A stretch of DNA of 59,155 bases from an uncultured Ruminococcus sp. (lineage in GTDB: Bacteria; Bacillota; Clostridia; Oscillospirales; Acutalibacteraceae). Positions 7,915-15,245 of the stretch are shown here, in pieces. The notes under the pieces are model-generated. The model did no database searches and had not been told where the DNA came from. It worked only from the letters and a program-made list of their open reading frames with translations. The position numbers and the translations under genes were made by a program. Every line of letters starts with the position of its first letter. Position 1 is the first letter of the stretch. The stretch covers positions 1 to 59,155 of the forward strand of contig CADBHB010000025.1 of NCBI GenBank assembly GCA_902794395.1, written 5' to 3'.

Positions 7915-8277
7915 GTGGAGTTTGCATTTGATAAGGGAAATGATGTGCTCATCCGCGTCAACGGAGCGGTGCTCGGCGGAGTTTTGAAGCTGAAACGCAC
8001 GGTAAAGACCGACGCGGATAATATCGGGCAGTTTTTGACAGACAAGCCCGTGGCGCGCTTGGAGAGCCGCGCCTACACAGTGGAGCTTTGGCTGCGCTGC
8101 GAGGGCGGCTGCGTGTTTGAGAACGCCGTTAGCAGCCTTAGCGTCAGCGATGCGGACAAGACCGAGATATACACCCTGTGTACGGTCAAGAGCCTTGAAA
8201 GCACGGCGCAGGCGCGCGGCACGGTGGAGTACCACGCGGTGATCTCAGCCGCGGAAAGGAGTGTTTTGTTTGAGTGA
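7915..8277 (+). CDS. Phage structural protein of unknown role, tail-tube-like position
   Basis: 120 aa, GTG start at 7915 with GAGGAGG 6 nt upstream. Predicted beta-rich, with DVLIRVNGAVLGGVLKLKR near the N-terminus, which could suit a tail-tube fold, but similarity to XkdM is not evident. If it is not a tube, the element has no tail shaft protein at all. The gene ends overlapping a very small ORF. Confidence 0.4.
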   Translation: MEFAFDKGNDVLIRVNGAVLGGVLKLKRTVKTDADNIGQFLTDKPVARLESRAYTVELWLRCEGGCVFENAVSSLSVSDADKTEIYTLCTVKSLESTAQARGTVEYHAVISAAERSVLFE

Positions 8278-8407
8278 GATGGAATACGCGCTCGCCGAGG
8301 CTGTGACGGCGGGCGGTGAGTATGAGGCGCTTAGCGAGGAGCTGGAGCTTGAGAGCATACGCTACAGCAGGGCGCTGCCCGAGGAAGAGGAGGCGAAGCG
8401 CAGATGA
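8270..8407 (+). CDS. Tiny phage ORF in the tail chaperone/tape-measure slot
   Basis: 45 aa from TTG 8270 (AAGGAG 8 nt upstream) or 42 aa from ATG 8279. The stop TGA at 8405-8407 overlaps the next ATG (ATGA). It is very acidic (EELELESIRYSRALPEEEE) and mostly Glu/Ala/Arg. In PBSX-type phages this position holds sheath, tube, chaperone and tape-measure genes totalling several kilobases. Here only this remnant-sized ORF exists. The SD and overlaps suggest it is translated. Confidence 0.45.
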   Translation: MSEMEYALAEAVTAGGEYEALSEELELESIRYSRALPEEEEAKRR

Positions 8408-8919
8408 ATCTGGTACCCATGCGCTTCAAGGGCGTTGAATGGCACCACAATCCCCGCGAGATCACCTTTTCCTGCGCGCAGAGCGTCAGCGAGCGCAAGT
8501 CGCCCTTCGGAAAGGCTTACATACAAAATACCGGCAGGAAAAATATGGTGATAGAGGGAGAGGGCGAGCTGTTCGGCGCGGACTGCGACGAGCAGTTCCG
8601 CCGTCTGCTGCGGTTGTTTCAGAGCGGCGGCAGCGGAGTGCTGGCGATACCTAAGCTCGGAATAATGCACGCGGTATTCGAGAAGCTCAGCGTCAAGGGC
8701 TATCCCAAGCCCGATGTGCTTCGCTATCGTTTTGTGTTCCGCGAGGTCATGGAACGCGAGCAGGACGACAGCCCCCGAAGCTGCCTGTGCGCGCAGGGCG
8801 AGACGCTGTGGGACCTGTCATACCGCTTCGGCGTAAATATCGACAGGCTGGTGGCGCTAAACCCGGACGTAAAGCGCCCCGATGAGGATTTGAGCGGAAG
8901 GGAGGTGAGACTCTGCTGA
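8404..8919 (+). CDS. LysM-containing baseplate protein (XkdP-like)
   Basis: 171 aa. The N-terminal part resembles the baseplate/tail-assembly domain of XkdP and related proteins. The C-terminal ~48 residues are a LysM repeat (GETLWDLSYRFGVNIDRLVA.LNPDV) that binds peptidoglycan. In myophages such proteins sit between tape measure and hub and contact the cell wall. It is shorter than PBSX XkdP, from memory about 235 aa. It starts inside the tiny ORF stop. Confidence 0.7.
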   Translation: MNLVPMRFKGVEWHHNPREITFSCAQSVSERKSPFGKAYIQNTGRKNMVIEGEGELFGADCDEQFRRLLRLFQSGGSGVLAIPKLGIMHAVFEKLSVKGYPKPDVLRYRFVFREVMEREQDDSPRSCLCAQGETLWDLSYRFGVNIDRLVALNPDVKRPDEDLSGREVRLC

Positions 8920-9881
8920 AAATTCTGATAAAGAATAAAGATGGAAGCGAAACGGCGCCCGAAAAAATCCTGACCGCCGTGTGGGACAGCAACATCAACG
9001 TGCCGGCGGACAGTCTCACCGTCACCTGCCTTTTTTCACACGCCATCCGCGCTGACGCCGACAGGCTGTCGGTATACGAGGGGGACAGGTTGTTGTTTAC
9101 GGGACAGGCAGACAGCGTTACCTGCATAAAGCGCGGTATGGGCGTCATACTCAAGCTGAGCGCCCGCGGTCCCGCGGCGGCGCTGCTTGACAACGAGGCG
9201 GAGCCGGTGACCTACAACAGACCCTCTGCCGTGCTTATGCGGCGCCGCCATTTGGCGCCGTTCGGCTTGAGGCTGTACGAGAGTGACAACGTGCCCATCC
9301 GCGACAAGCTGTGCATCCAAAAGGGGATGTCGCACTGGCAGGTGCTCAAAGCCTTCTGCCGCAGCCGCTATCAAAGCGAGCCGCGCGTCTCGGGCGACGG
9401 CACCGTGTACTTGCGCGGTCTGCCCGAAGGCGATAGCGTGGTTTTTTCCGACGGGGGAGAGGGCGTGGCGTACTTTGCGCTGCAGGAGGCGCAGCGGCGT
9501 CACCGTCTGCTGTCGGAGGTGCGGCTGAAATTCCGCCAGAAAAACGCCTACCGCTCGGTGGTGCGCAATAAAAATCCCGAGGCGGTCGGGATCAGCCGCG
9601 TGCGCTTTGTGAACGCGGCGGCGGACAACGCCTCGGTGGATACAGCGGAGAAAATGCTGGAAAACAGCAACCGCGACAGTTACTCGCTGACGCTGAGCTG
9701 CATAGGCTGCCGCGCGGAGTTGCTTGGCAGGAGCGCCGTGGTGCGCGACAGCCTGCTGGGCAGCATAGGCGGACTGAGGGTGGTCAAGGTGAAATACATC
9801 GCCGACAGCGGCGGCGAGCGCAGCGAGGTCACGCTGAGAAAGGAGAGTTTTGATGTGGCTGATGAATTACATAACCAATAA
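8913..9881 (+). CDS. Baseplate hub protein (XkdQ / late control D-like)
   Basis: 322 aa when read from CTG 8913 (CTG 8916 also possible), with GGAGGTG 5-8 nt upstream; the first ATG/GTG-type codon, GTG 8979, has no SD and would cut a well-formed N-terminus (LKILIKNKDGSE). XkdQ/gpD-type hub proteins form the spike platform of contractile tails. The region GMSHWQVLKAFCRSRYQSEP and the following VYLRGLPEGDSVVFSD fit that family. It overlaps both neighbours (7 and 29 nt). Confidence 0.65.
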   Translation: MLKILIKNKDGSETAPEKILTAVWDSNINVPADSLTVTCLFSHAIRADADRLSVYEGDRLLFTGQADSVTCIKRGMGVILKLSARGPAAALLDNEAEPVTYNRPSAVLMRRRHLAPFGLRLYESDNVPIRDKLCIQKGMSHWQVLKAFCRSRYQSEPRVSGDGTVYLRGLPEGDSVVFSDGGEGVAYFALQEAQRRHRLLSEVRLKFRQKNAYRSVVRNKNPEAVGISRVRFVNAAADNASVDTAEKMLENSNRDSYSLTLSCIGCRAELLGRSAVVRDSLLGSIGGLRVVKVKYIADSGGERSEVTLRKESFDVADELHNQ

Positions 9882-10194
9882 TTCCCTGACCGCTCCCGAG
9901 GCGGTCAAGGGCGATTTGAGCGCCGGTGCCTCGGGAGGCACAGCGGTGGACGCCTCGGGAGAGCACAAGGAGCTGGAGCTTTGCTTTCCCTACGGTGTGG
10001 TAAGCGTGCCGCCCTCGGGCGAGCGGGCTGTGGTGCTGCCGCTGGAGGACGGCGAGGTGGCGCTGGGCGTTCTGACGCACGGCGCGGGTCTGGAGGAGGG
10101 CGAGCTTATGCTCTTTTCCAAGGGAGGCGCGTCCGTCGTGCTTAAAAACGACGGGCGGGTGCTCATCAACGGCAGCGAGGTAGGAAATGGTTGA
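9853..10194 (+). CDS. Baseplate assembly / spike-like protein (gpV-like)
   Basis: 113 aa. Mostly beta: CFPYGVVSVPPSGERAVVLP, ALGVLTHGAGLEEGELMLFS, ending VLKNDGRVLINGSEV. This resembles the OB-fold plus short beta-helix end of small gpV-type spike proteins, which often carry a repeated DG.V.ING pattern. Here it replaces the usual XkdR slot. ATG 9853 has AGGAG 7 nt upstream. Confidence 0.55.
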   Translation: MWLMNYITNNSLTAPEAVKGDLSAGASGGTAVDASGEHKELELCFPYGVVSVPPSGERAVVLPLEDGEVALGVLTHGAGLEEGELMLFSKGGASVVLKNDGRVLINGSEVGNG

Positions 10195-10516
10195 CGCGAG
10201 AATAACGGGCGGCGATTTGGCGACCGCCGCGACCGGAGATGTTGAAACTATCGGCGGCGCGGACGCCTTGTTCCAGCGCGCGCTGCTGTGTATGACCGTG
10301 CCCAAGGGAAGCTTTGTTTATGACAGGTCGCTGGGCGCGGCTGAATGTGTATCGACCGTGCCGGACAAGCGTGCGCTGGTGCTGGGAGAAGCGTTGGCAA
10401 AGTACGGCAACACCGCAGTATGCGTCACGGGCATCCGCGACGGCGTAACGGCGGTGAGGGTCACTATAAACGGCGAGAGCCGTGAAACGGAGGTGCAGAG
10501 ATACGGAGACGTATGA
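10187..10516 (+). CDS. Baseplate wedge-type protein (XkdS / gpW-gp25-like)
   Basis: 109 aa. A conserved pattern of gp25-like wedge proteins is visible: an N-terminal strand, then PKGSFVYDRSLGAAE and a helical ALVLGEALAKYGN followed by beta strands (VTAVRVTINGESRE). It sits immediately before baseplate J, as XkdS does. It overlaps the previous gene by 8 nt. Confidence 0.6.
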   Translation: MVDARITGGDLATAATGDVETIGGADALFQRALLCMTVPKGSFVYDRSLGAAECVSTVPDKRALVLGEALAKYGNTAVCVTGIRDGVTAVRVTINGESRETEVQRYGDV

Positions 10517-11564
10517 AGCTATATATCAGAGAATGAAAGAGAAATATGAGGAGGAGCGCGGCGAGACCTTTGACGAGGCGAGCGACATCGCCGTTCGCTT
10601 GAAGGTGCTGGCGGGTGAGATATACAATATGCAGACGGGCGCGGAATGGCTTAAACGGCAGCTTACTCCCGACACCGCTACCGGACGCTTTTTAGACAGC
10701 TTTGCGCAGCAGCGCGGTCTGTCGCGGCGTTCCGCCGTAAAGGCTCAGGGGCTGCTGGAATTTCGCGTAAGCGAGCAGCCGTCTGCCGCCATAACCATCC
10801 CTGCGGGCACGGTGGTGTCCACGGATTCCGAGGAGCCCATCAGGGTCTACACCGTTGAGGACGGCGAGATCACGCGGCAGAGCACGGTGGCTTTGGTGCG
10901 CGCTGAGGCAGAGCTTCCCGGCTATCGCGGCAACATCAGCGCAAATACCGCCACGGTGCCTGTGAATATGCCGGCGGAGATAGAGGAGGTCAGCAACCTC
11001 GGCGCGTTTCGCGGCGGCATGGACGCCGAAAGCGACATCACGCTGCGCGCGCGTATCCTAGACAGCTATATCAACCGCCCCAACGGCATGAACGCCGCCT
11101 ACTACATAGCGCTGGCTACCTCGGTAGAGGGCATCACCAAGGCGGGAGTGGTGGCAAAGCTGCGCGGCGCCGGCACGGTGAACGTGTATGTCTGCGGCAC
11201 CGACGACAATGTCAGCAACGAGACGCTGGCAAGTGTGCAAACGCTGATGAACCGCGAGCGCGAGCTGAATGTGGATGTGCTGGTCGCGCGCGCCGCCTCC
11301 CGTGCTTATGACCTGGATATGCTCGTCAAAGCCAAGGCGGGGTACGATGACGCCGAGGTTATCGCGATGTGCACGGACGCGTTCGAGGACTATCTGGAGT
11401 CTATCCCCGTAGGCGGCAGGCTTTATCTGGCGCAGCTGGGAAAGTATCTTCTGGATACGGGCTGCATCGAGAACTATGAGTTTGACGTCACTATGCAGAA
11501 CCTCTCGCTTTCGGGTTCTAACTTTTTTGTAGCGGGCGACATAGACATCGAGGTGACGCGATGA
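10482..11564 (+). CDS. Baseplate J family protein (XkdT-like)
   Basis: 360 aa. Typical baseplate J features: the N-terminal TYEAIYQRMKEKYEEE helix, LDSFAQQRGLSRR, an ITIPAGTVVST motif, PGYRGNISANTATV, and DITLRARILDSYINRPNGMN. It forms the wedge of contractile-tail baseplates. The start is uncertain: GTG 10482 keeps the conserved N-terminus; ATG 10533 would cut it. It overlaps the previous gene by 35 nt. Confidence 0.8.
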   Translation: MKRRCRDTETYEAIYQRMKEKYEEERGETFDEASDIAVRLKVLAGEIYNMQTGAEWLKRQLTPDTATGRFLDSFAQQRGLSRRSAVKAQGLLEFRVSEQPSAAITIPAGTVVSTDSEEPIRVYTVEDGEITRQSTVALVRAEAELPGYRGNISANTATVPVNMPAEIEEVSNLGAFRGGMDAESDITLRARILDSYINRPNGMNAAYYIALATSVEGITKAGVVAKLRGAGTVNVYVCGTDDNVSNETLASVQTLMNRERELNVDVLVARAASRAYDLDMLVKAKAGYDDAEVIAMCTDAFEDYLESIPVGGRLYLAQLGKYLLDTGCIENYEFDVTMQNLSLSGSNFFVAGDIDIEVTR

Positions 11565-12055
11565 CGAGCTATCAGTCAATGAAAAGCAAGCTTGAGCCGC
11601 TGGGACTGTACCGCCTTGACAGCGGGGATGTGGTCGACTGCGAGCTCATGGCGTATGCCGCCGGACTTGACCCGATGTTTGAGCAGTTTGATGTGATGGA
11701 GCGCGAGGCGTTCATACCCACCGCTGAAAGCTATGGGCTTAGCGCGCGGGAACGCTTTTTGGAGCGTGAGCGTTCGGAGCTCACCGCGGCGCAGCGCAGA
11801 GAGCGCCTTATCGCGCTTGAGCTTGGCGTGCAGGCGGAGCCGACCTTGGAGGGCTTCACACAGTTTTTGAGCGACTGCGGGCTTGAGAGCTTCAGCGTGA
11901 GCGAATACCCCACAAGACAGCGTTTTTCCCTGGCGATAGACGATGAGCTGACAGCGGGCGAAAAGGCGCTGATGGAGCAAAAGCTGAAAAACGTTATGCC
12001 CGTGCACCTGAACCTTATGGTGGCTTACCACGACGGGTCGACTGTGACATTGTAA
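11561..12055 (+). CDS. Baseplate/tail protein (XkdU / DUF2313-like)
   Basis: 164 aa, ATGA-type overlap with baseplate J. It opens with a helical MTSYQSMKSKLEPLGLYRL and includes LMAYAAGLDPMFEQFDVMERE, as XkdU/gpI proteins do after baseplate J. The C-terminus (MPVHLNLMVAY) resembles the usual YWPAHL.. ending of the family. It is the last gene of the element; no fibre, holin or lysin follows before the terminator at 12072. Confidence 0.65.
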   Translation: MTSYQSMKSKLEPLGLYRLDSGDVVDCELMAYAAGLDPMFEQFDVMEREAFIPTAESYGLSARERFLERERSELTAAQRRERLIALELGVQAEPTLEGFTQFLSDCGLESFSVSEYPTRQRFSLAIDDELTAGEKALMEQKLKNVMPVHLNLMVAYHDGSTVTL

Positions 12056-12071
12056 TGCGATAAAACAAAAA

Positions 12072-12101
12072 ACAGGCGTACGGTTTTTGCCGTACGCCTG
12101 T
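12072..12101. terminator. Bidirectional terminator between phage element and fba
   Basis: ACAGGCGTACGG (12072-12083) and CCGTACGCCTGT (12090-12101) form a perfect 12-bp stem with loop TTTTTG. The A-rich left flank gives a U tract for the minus-strand fba transcript. The plus-strand side has only a weak T run. Confidence 0.85.
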
Positions 12102-12124
12102 AATTATTCTGCCTGTTATGCGGT

Positions 12125-12985
12125 TTACGCGACGGAACCGAAGAGCTCCATCTTTTCCTTTACGGTTTCCTTGATGGCTTCAGCGCCGGGAGCGAGGAGC
12201 TTTCTGGGGTCGAAGCCCTTGCCCTGGAGGTCCTTGCCCTCTTCAATGTACTTTCTGGTAGCTGCCGCGAAAGCAAGCTGGCACTCGGTATTGACGTTGA
12301 TCTTGGAAACGCCCAGCTCGATCGCCTTTTTGATCATGTCAGCGGGGATGCCGGTGCCGCCGTGGAGCACGAGGGGCATGTCGCCGGTGAGCTGCTGGAT
12401 AGCGTCGAGGGTCTCAAAGCTGAGTCCCTGCCAGTTTTCGGGGTACTTGCCGTGGATGTTGCCGATGCCGGCAGCAAGCATGGTAACGCCGAGGTCGGCT
12501 ACCATTTTGCACTCCTGGGGATCCGCGCACTCGCCCGCGCCGATCACGCCGTCCTCTTCGCCGCCGATAGAGCCGACCTCTGCCTCGATGGACAGACCCA
12601 GCTCGTTACAGGTGGCAACGAGTTCCTTAGTCTTGGCGACGTTTTCGTCGATGGGATAGTGAGAGCCGTCGAACATGATGGAGCTGAAGCCCGCCTCGAT
12701 GCACTTCTTGGCGCCCTCATAGGAGCCGTGGTCGAGGTGGAGCGCTACGGGAACGGTGATGTTGAGTTCCTCGAGCATAGCGGTCACCATACCTACAACG
12801 GTTTTGTAGCCGCACATATATTTGCCCGCTCCCTCGGACACACCGAGGATCACGGGGGAGTTGAGCTCCTGAGCAGTGAGCAGAATGGACTTTGTCCACT
12901 CAAGGTTGTTGATGTTGAACTGGCCTACCGCGTAGTGACCTGCCTTTGCCTTGGTAAGCATCTCTTTTGCGTTTACTAATGGCAT
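12125..12985 (-). CDS. fba: Fructose-1,6-bisphosphate aldolase, class II
   Basis: 286 aa. Cleaves fructose-1,6-bisphosphate to DHAP and glyceraldehyde-3-phosphate in glycolysis and runs in reverse in gluconeogenesis. Class II signatures are visible: zinc-ligand region PVALHLDHGSYEGAKKCIEAG, VEAEVG-type SIEAEVGSIGG, PLVLHGGTGIPADMIKKAI and SKINVNTECQLA. The start at 12985 (MPLVNAKEML) is preferred over ATG 12991 because AAAGGA then sits 8 nt upstream and the family begins this way. It is monocistronic, with its own terminator. Confidence 0.95.
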   Translation of the reverse strand: MPLVNAKEMLTKAKAGHYAVGQFNINNLEWTKSILLTAQELNSPVILGVSEGAGKYMCGYKTVVGMVTAMLEELNITVPVALHLDHGSYEGAKKCIEAGFSSIMFDGSHYPIDENVAKTKELVATCNELGLSIEAEVGSIGGEEDGVIGAGECADPQECKMVADLGVTMLAAGIGNIHGKYPENWQGLSFETLDAIQQLTGDMPLVLHGGTGIPADMIKKAIELGVSKINVNTECQLAFAAATRKYIEEGKDLQGKGFDPRKLLAPGAEAIKETVKEKMELFGSVA

Positions 12986-13170
12986 TTTCATCTTCCTTTA
13001 CTGAATATATTTCAACAGAAAAGCGTCCCCCTCTGTCGAGTTGCTATTATTATACTACAACCTGTCGGAAATATAAAGTCTTTTTAAGAAATTTTGACAG
13101 TTTTTTAACGAATCTGCGGATTTCTGAGCGAATTTTCAGAGAGCCGTCACATTTCTGTGCGGTTTTGCGG

Positions 13171-13199
13171 TTGCTTTTCGGGCGGTTTGGTTGTATAAT
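13171..13199 (+). promoter_or_regulatory. Likely promoter of the HtrA-type protease gene
   Basis: TTGCTT (13171-13176), 17-bp spacer, TATAAT (13194-13199). The -10 is perfect and the -35 is weak. The start codon lies 39 nt downstream. Confidence 0.5.
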
Positions 13200-13237
13200 A
13201 AAGAGAACCTTAACGAAGAAAGTTTGGGAGTAATGAT

Positions 13238-14818
13238 ATGGAAAACCAATTTGACAACAACTATTACGGCTTTGAGCCGCAAAAACCTATAACCGAAAAG
13301 CCTGAGCCTGCCGCGCCGCAGGAGCAGTCCGACTCCTTCGCGTTCGAGCCGCAGCATCCGTTTATGCAGCAGGAAGCCGCGCAGGAGGAGTTTAATCCCA
13401 TACGTCGCACGACCGTGTATGAGGATGACCGCTTTGAGGAGCAGTCCGTCCGGCCGCCGGTCGCGCCCGCTCAGCCGCCGGTGTATCAGCCGGCCGAGCA
13501 GGTCGCGCCGCCTGTGCCGCCTACGCCGCCTACCCCGCCCGTACAGGAGCCCGCGGCGGAAAAGCGCGAGGGCACCAAGGTGAACGCGGCGCTGGTAGTG
13601 GTGATAATTACCATGGGCGTACTGCTTTTGGGCGCCTTGTTCGGACTGTTCGGCTATACGGTATATCAGTCCGAAAGCGGGAAAAAGGGCGGCGACACCC
13701 GTCCCACGTCGGCTCAGGGCGACAGAGAGATCTCTCCGCCCGATAACGGCGGCGTTTTCCCCGTTCCCGATACCCCTTCTGAGCAGACTCCCTCAAGGAA
13801 GCACACGGAAAGCGATTTCTCCGACAGGACAGACAAGAACTACAAGGGTCTGACGATAAACGACAAGCCCGCCGATGCCGGCACCAACGCCTCCTACAAC
13901 GCGGAGAATGCCTATAACGCGGTGAGCGGTTCGGTGGTTTCGGTGCTCTGCTATTCTAATGAGGTAGGCGACAACAACAGCGCCGATTCCGAGGGCAGCG
14001 GCATCGTTATCTCCTCCGACGGCTATGTGGTGACCAACTCGCACTTGGTCAACAACAGCAAAACAGATTACGCCATCAAGATAGTTACCGCCGACGGCAA
14101 GGAGTATTCCGCCGGTGTGGTGGGATGCGATTCCCGCACCGATCTCGCGGTGCTGAAAATGGTGGACGCCAAGGGGCTTAAGGCTGCTACCTTCGGCGAT
14201 TCCGAAAAGCTCAAGCTGGGCGAGGATCTGATAATCATAGGCAATCCCGGCGGCATGAGCTTCCAAAACTCCATGAGCAAGGGCATCGTATCGGCGCTCA
14301 ACCGCGAGGCATCCACCAAGAACATGGTGAAATATATACAGACCGACGCGGCTATCAACCCCGGCAACTCGGGCGGTCCCGCGGTTAATATCTACGGTCA
14401 GGTGGTCGGCGTCGCCTCCGCGAAGATAGCCAATGAAAAATACGAGGGCATGGGCTTTTGCATACCTTCGGCTCAGGTCAAGAAAATCGTTGATTCGCTT
14501 ATCACCAACGGTTATGTAAGCGGCCGTGTTAAGATCGGCATTTCGGGAACGGCGGTGACTTCCTCACAGCAGCAGATGTACGGTCTGCCCAAGGGCATAC
14601 TCGTTTCTGCCATCACTCTGGGCGGTCCCTGCGACGGCACCGAGCTTAAGCCGGAGGACGTCATCACCGCGCTCGACGGCAAGGCTATAACCTCCTTCGC
14701 GGACATTTATTCCATACTTGAGGATTACAAGGAGGGCGACAAGGTCAAGCTCAGCGTGTACCGCCACTCCGACAAAAAAGAGCTTGAGATCGAGATCACG
14801 CTTCAGGCGGATCAATGA
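13238..14818 (+). CDS. HtrA/DegP-family membrane-anchored serine protease with PDZ domain
   Basis: 526 aa. A long acidic, Pro/Gln-rich cytosolic head (1-~115) is followed by one membrane helix (~116-142, VVVIITMGVLLLGALFGLF), a Ser/Thr-rich linker, a trypsin-like domain and a PDZ domain (~430-526). The triad is intact: His269 (VVTNSHLV), Asp302 (SRTDLAVLK), Ser378 (NPGNSGGPA). Such proteases degrade or refold damaged exported proteins at the outer membrane face. GGGAG lies 7 nt before the ATG. Typical Gram-positive HtrA/YkdA architecture; the long low-complexity head is the only unusual part. Confidence 0.9.
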   Translation: MENQFDNNYYGFEPQKPITEKPEPAAPQEQSDSFAFEPQHPFMQQEAAQEEFNPIRRTTVYEDDRFEEQSVRPPVAPAQPPVYQPAEQVAPPVPPTPPTPPVQEPAAEKREGTKVNAALVVVIITMGVLLLGALFGLFGYTVYQSESGKKGGDTRPTSAQGDREISPPDNGGVFPVPDTPSEQTPSRKHTESDFSDRTDKNYKGLTINDKPADAGTNASYNAENAYNAVSGSVVSVLCYSNEVGDNNSADSEGSGIVISSDGYVVTNSHLVNNSKTDYAIKIVTADGKEYSAGVVGCDSRTDLAVLKMVDAKGLKAATFGDSEKLKLGEDLIIIGNPGGMSFQNSMSKGIVSALNREASTKNMVKYIQTDAAINPGNSGGPAVNIYGQVVGVASAKIANEKYEGMGFCIPSAQVKKIVDSLITNGYVSGRVKIGISGTAVTSSQQQMYGLPKGILVSAITLGGPCDGTELKPEDVITALDGKAITSFADIYSILEDYKEGDKVKLSVYRHSDKKELEIEITLQADQ

Positions 14819-14951
14819 TACTATTGTGAATAATGCTGGGGGCGGCGCCGCCGTCCCTTTGCGCTGTGAAAAAGTAAACAAATTGTCAGAAATCGAATAT
14901 TTCTCGAACGGAATAAAGGCTTGTTTTTATTTCTTTTCAGGAAAAAATAAC

Positions 14952-14998
14952 AAAGCGTTACAAGCCTTGTTCATAATCAAAACAATTGTAACAGCTTT
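14952..14998 (+). terminator. Terminator-like hairpin after the HtrA-type gene
   Basis: AAAGCGTTACAA pairs with TTGTAACaGCTTT, with an inner TTGTT/AACAA stem, and TTTTT follows at 14995-14999. The region 14819-15051 holds no gene. Confidence 0.5.
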
Positions 14999-15051
14999 TT
15001 AACAAAATGAGTACAATTTTGCCAAAAATAGGTTACAGTTTTAATAATGCG

Positions 15052-15080
15052 TTGACTTTACTACAAGTTTGTAGTATCAT
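15052..15080 (+). promoter_or_regulatory. murA promoter with embedded palindrome
   Basis: TTGACT (15052-15057), 17-bp spacer, TATCAT (15075-15080). Between the boxes lies ACTACAA-gt-TTGTAGT (15060-15075), a perfect 7-bp inverted repeat exactly where a repressor would block polymerase. The leader to murA is about 160 nt. Confidence 0.65.
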
Positions 15081-15093
15081 TTTCTATAGGAGA

Positions 15094-15123
15094 ATTGTGG
15101 CGTTACGCAGATGTAACCACAAT
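15094..15123 (+). other. Hairpin in the murA 5' leader
   Basis: ATTGTGG (15094-15100) pairs with CCACAAT (15117-15123); an inner TTAC/GTAA stem is separated by a CG bulge. There is no U tract, so this is not a terminator; it may stabilise the leader or be a binding site. Confidence 0.4.
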
Positions 15124-15245
15124 ACCTTGTGTGTTTTAATCAAAATGTAATATATTTTGTGGTTTGACGAAAAAACCTTGTATATTACTCCCTATATTTT
15201 CGTTAGCAAAACAACCTTATCAGACCGGATTGGAGTGTACACCAA

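Noticed and set aside
15164-15190. Second murA promoter at TTGACG (15164)
   Set aside because: No -10 at 16-18 bp; the best TATATT is only 11 bp away.
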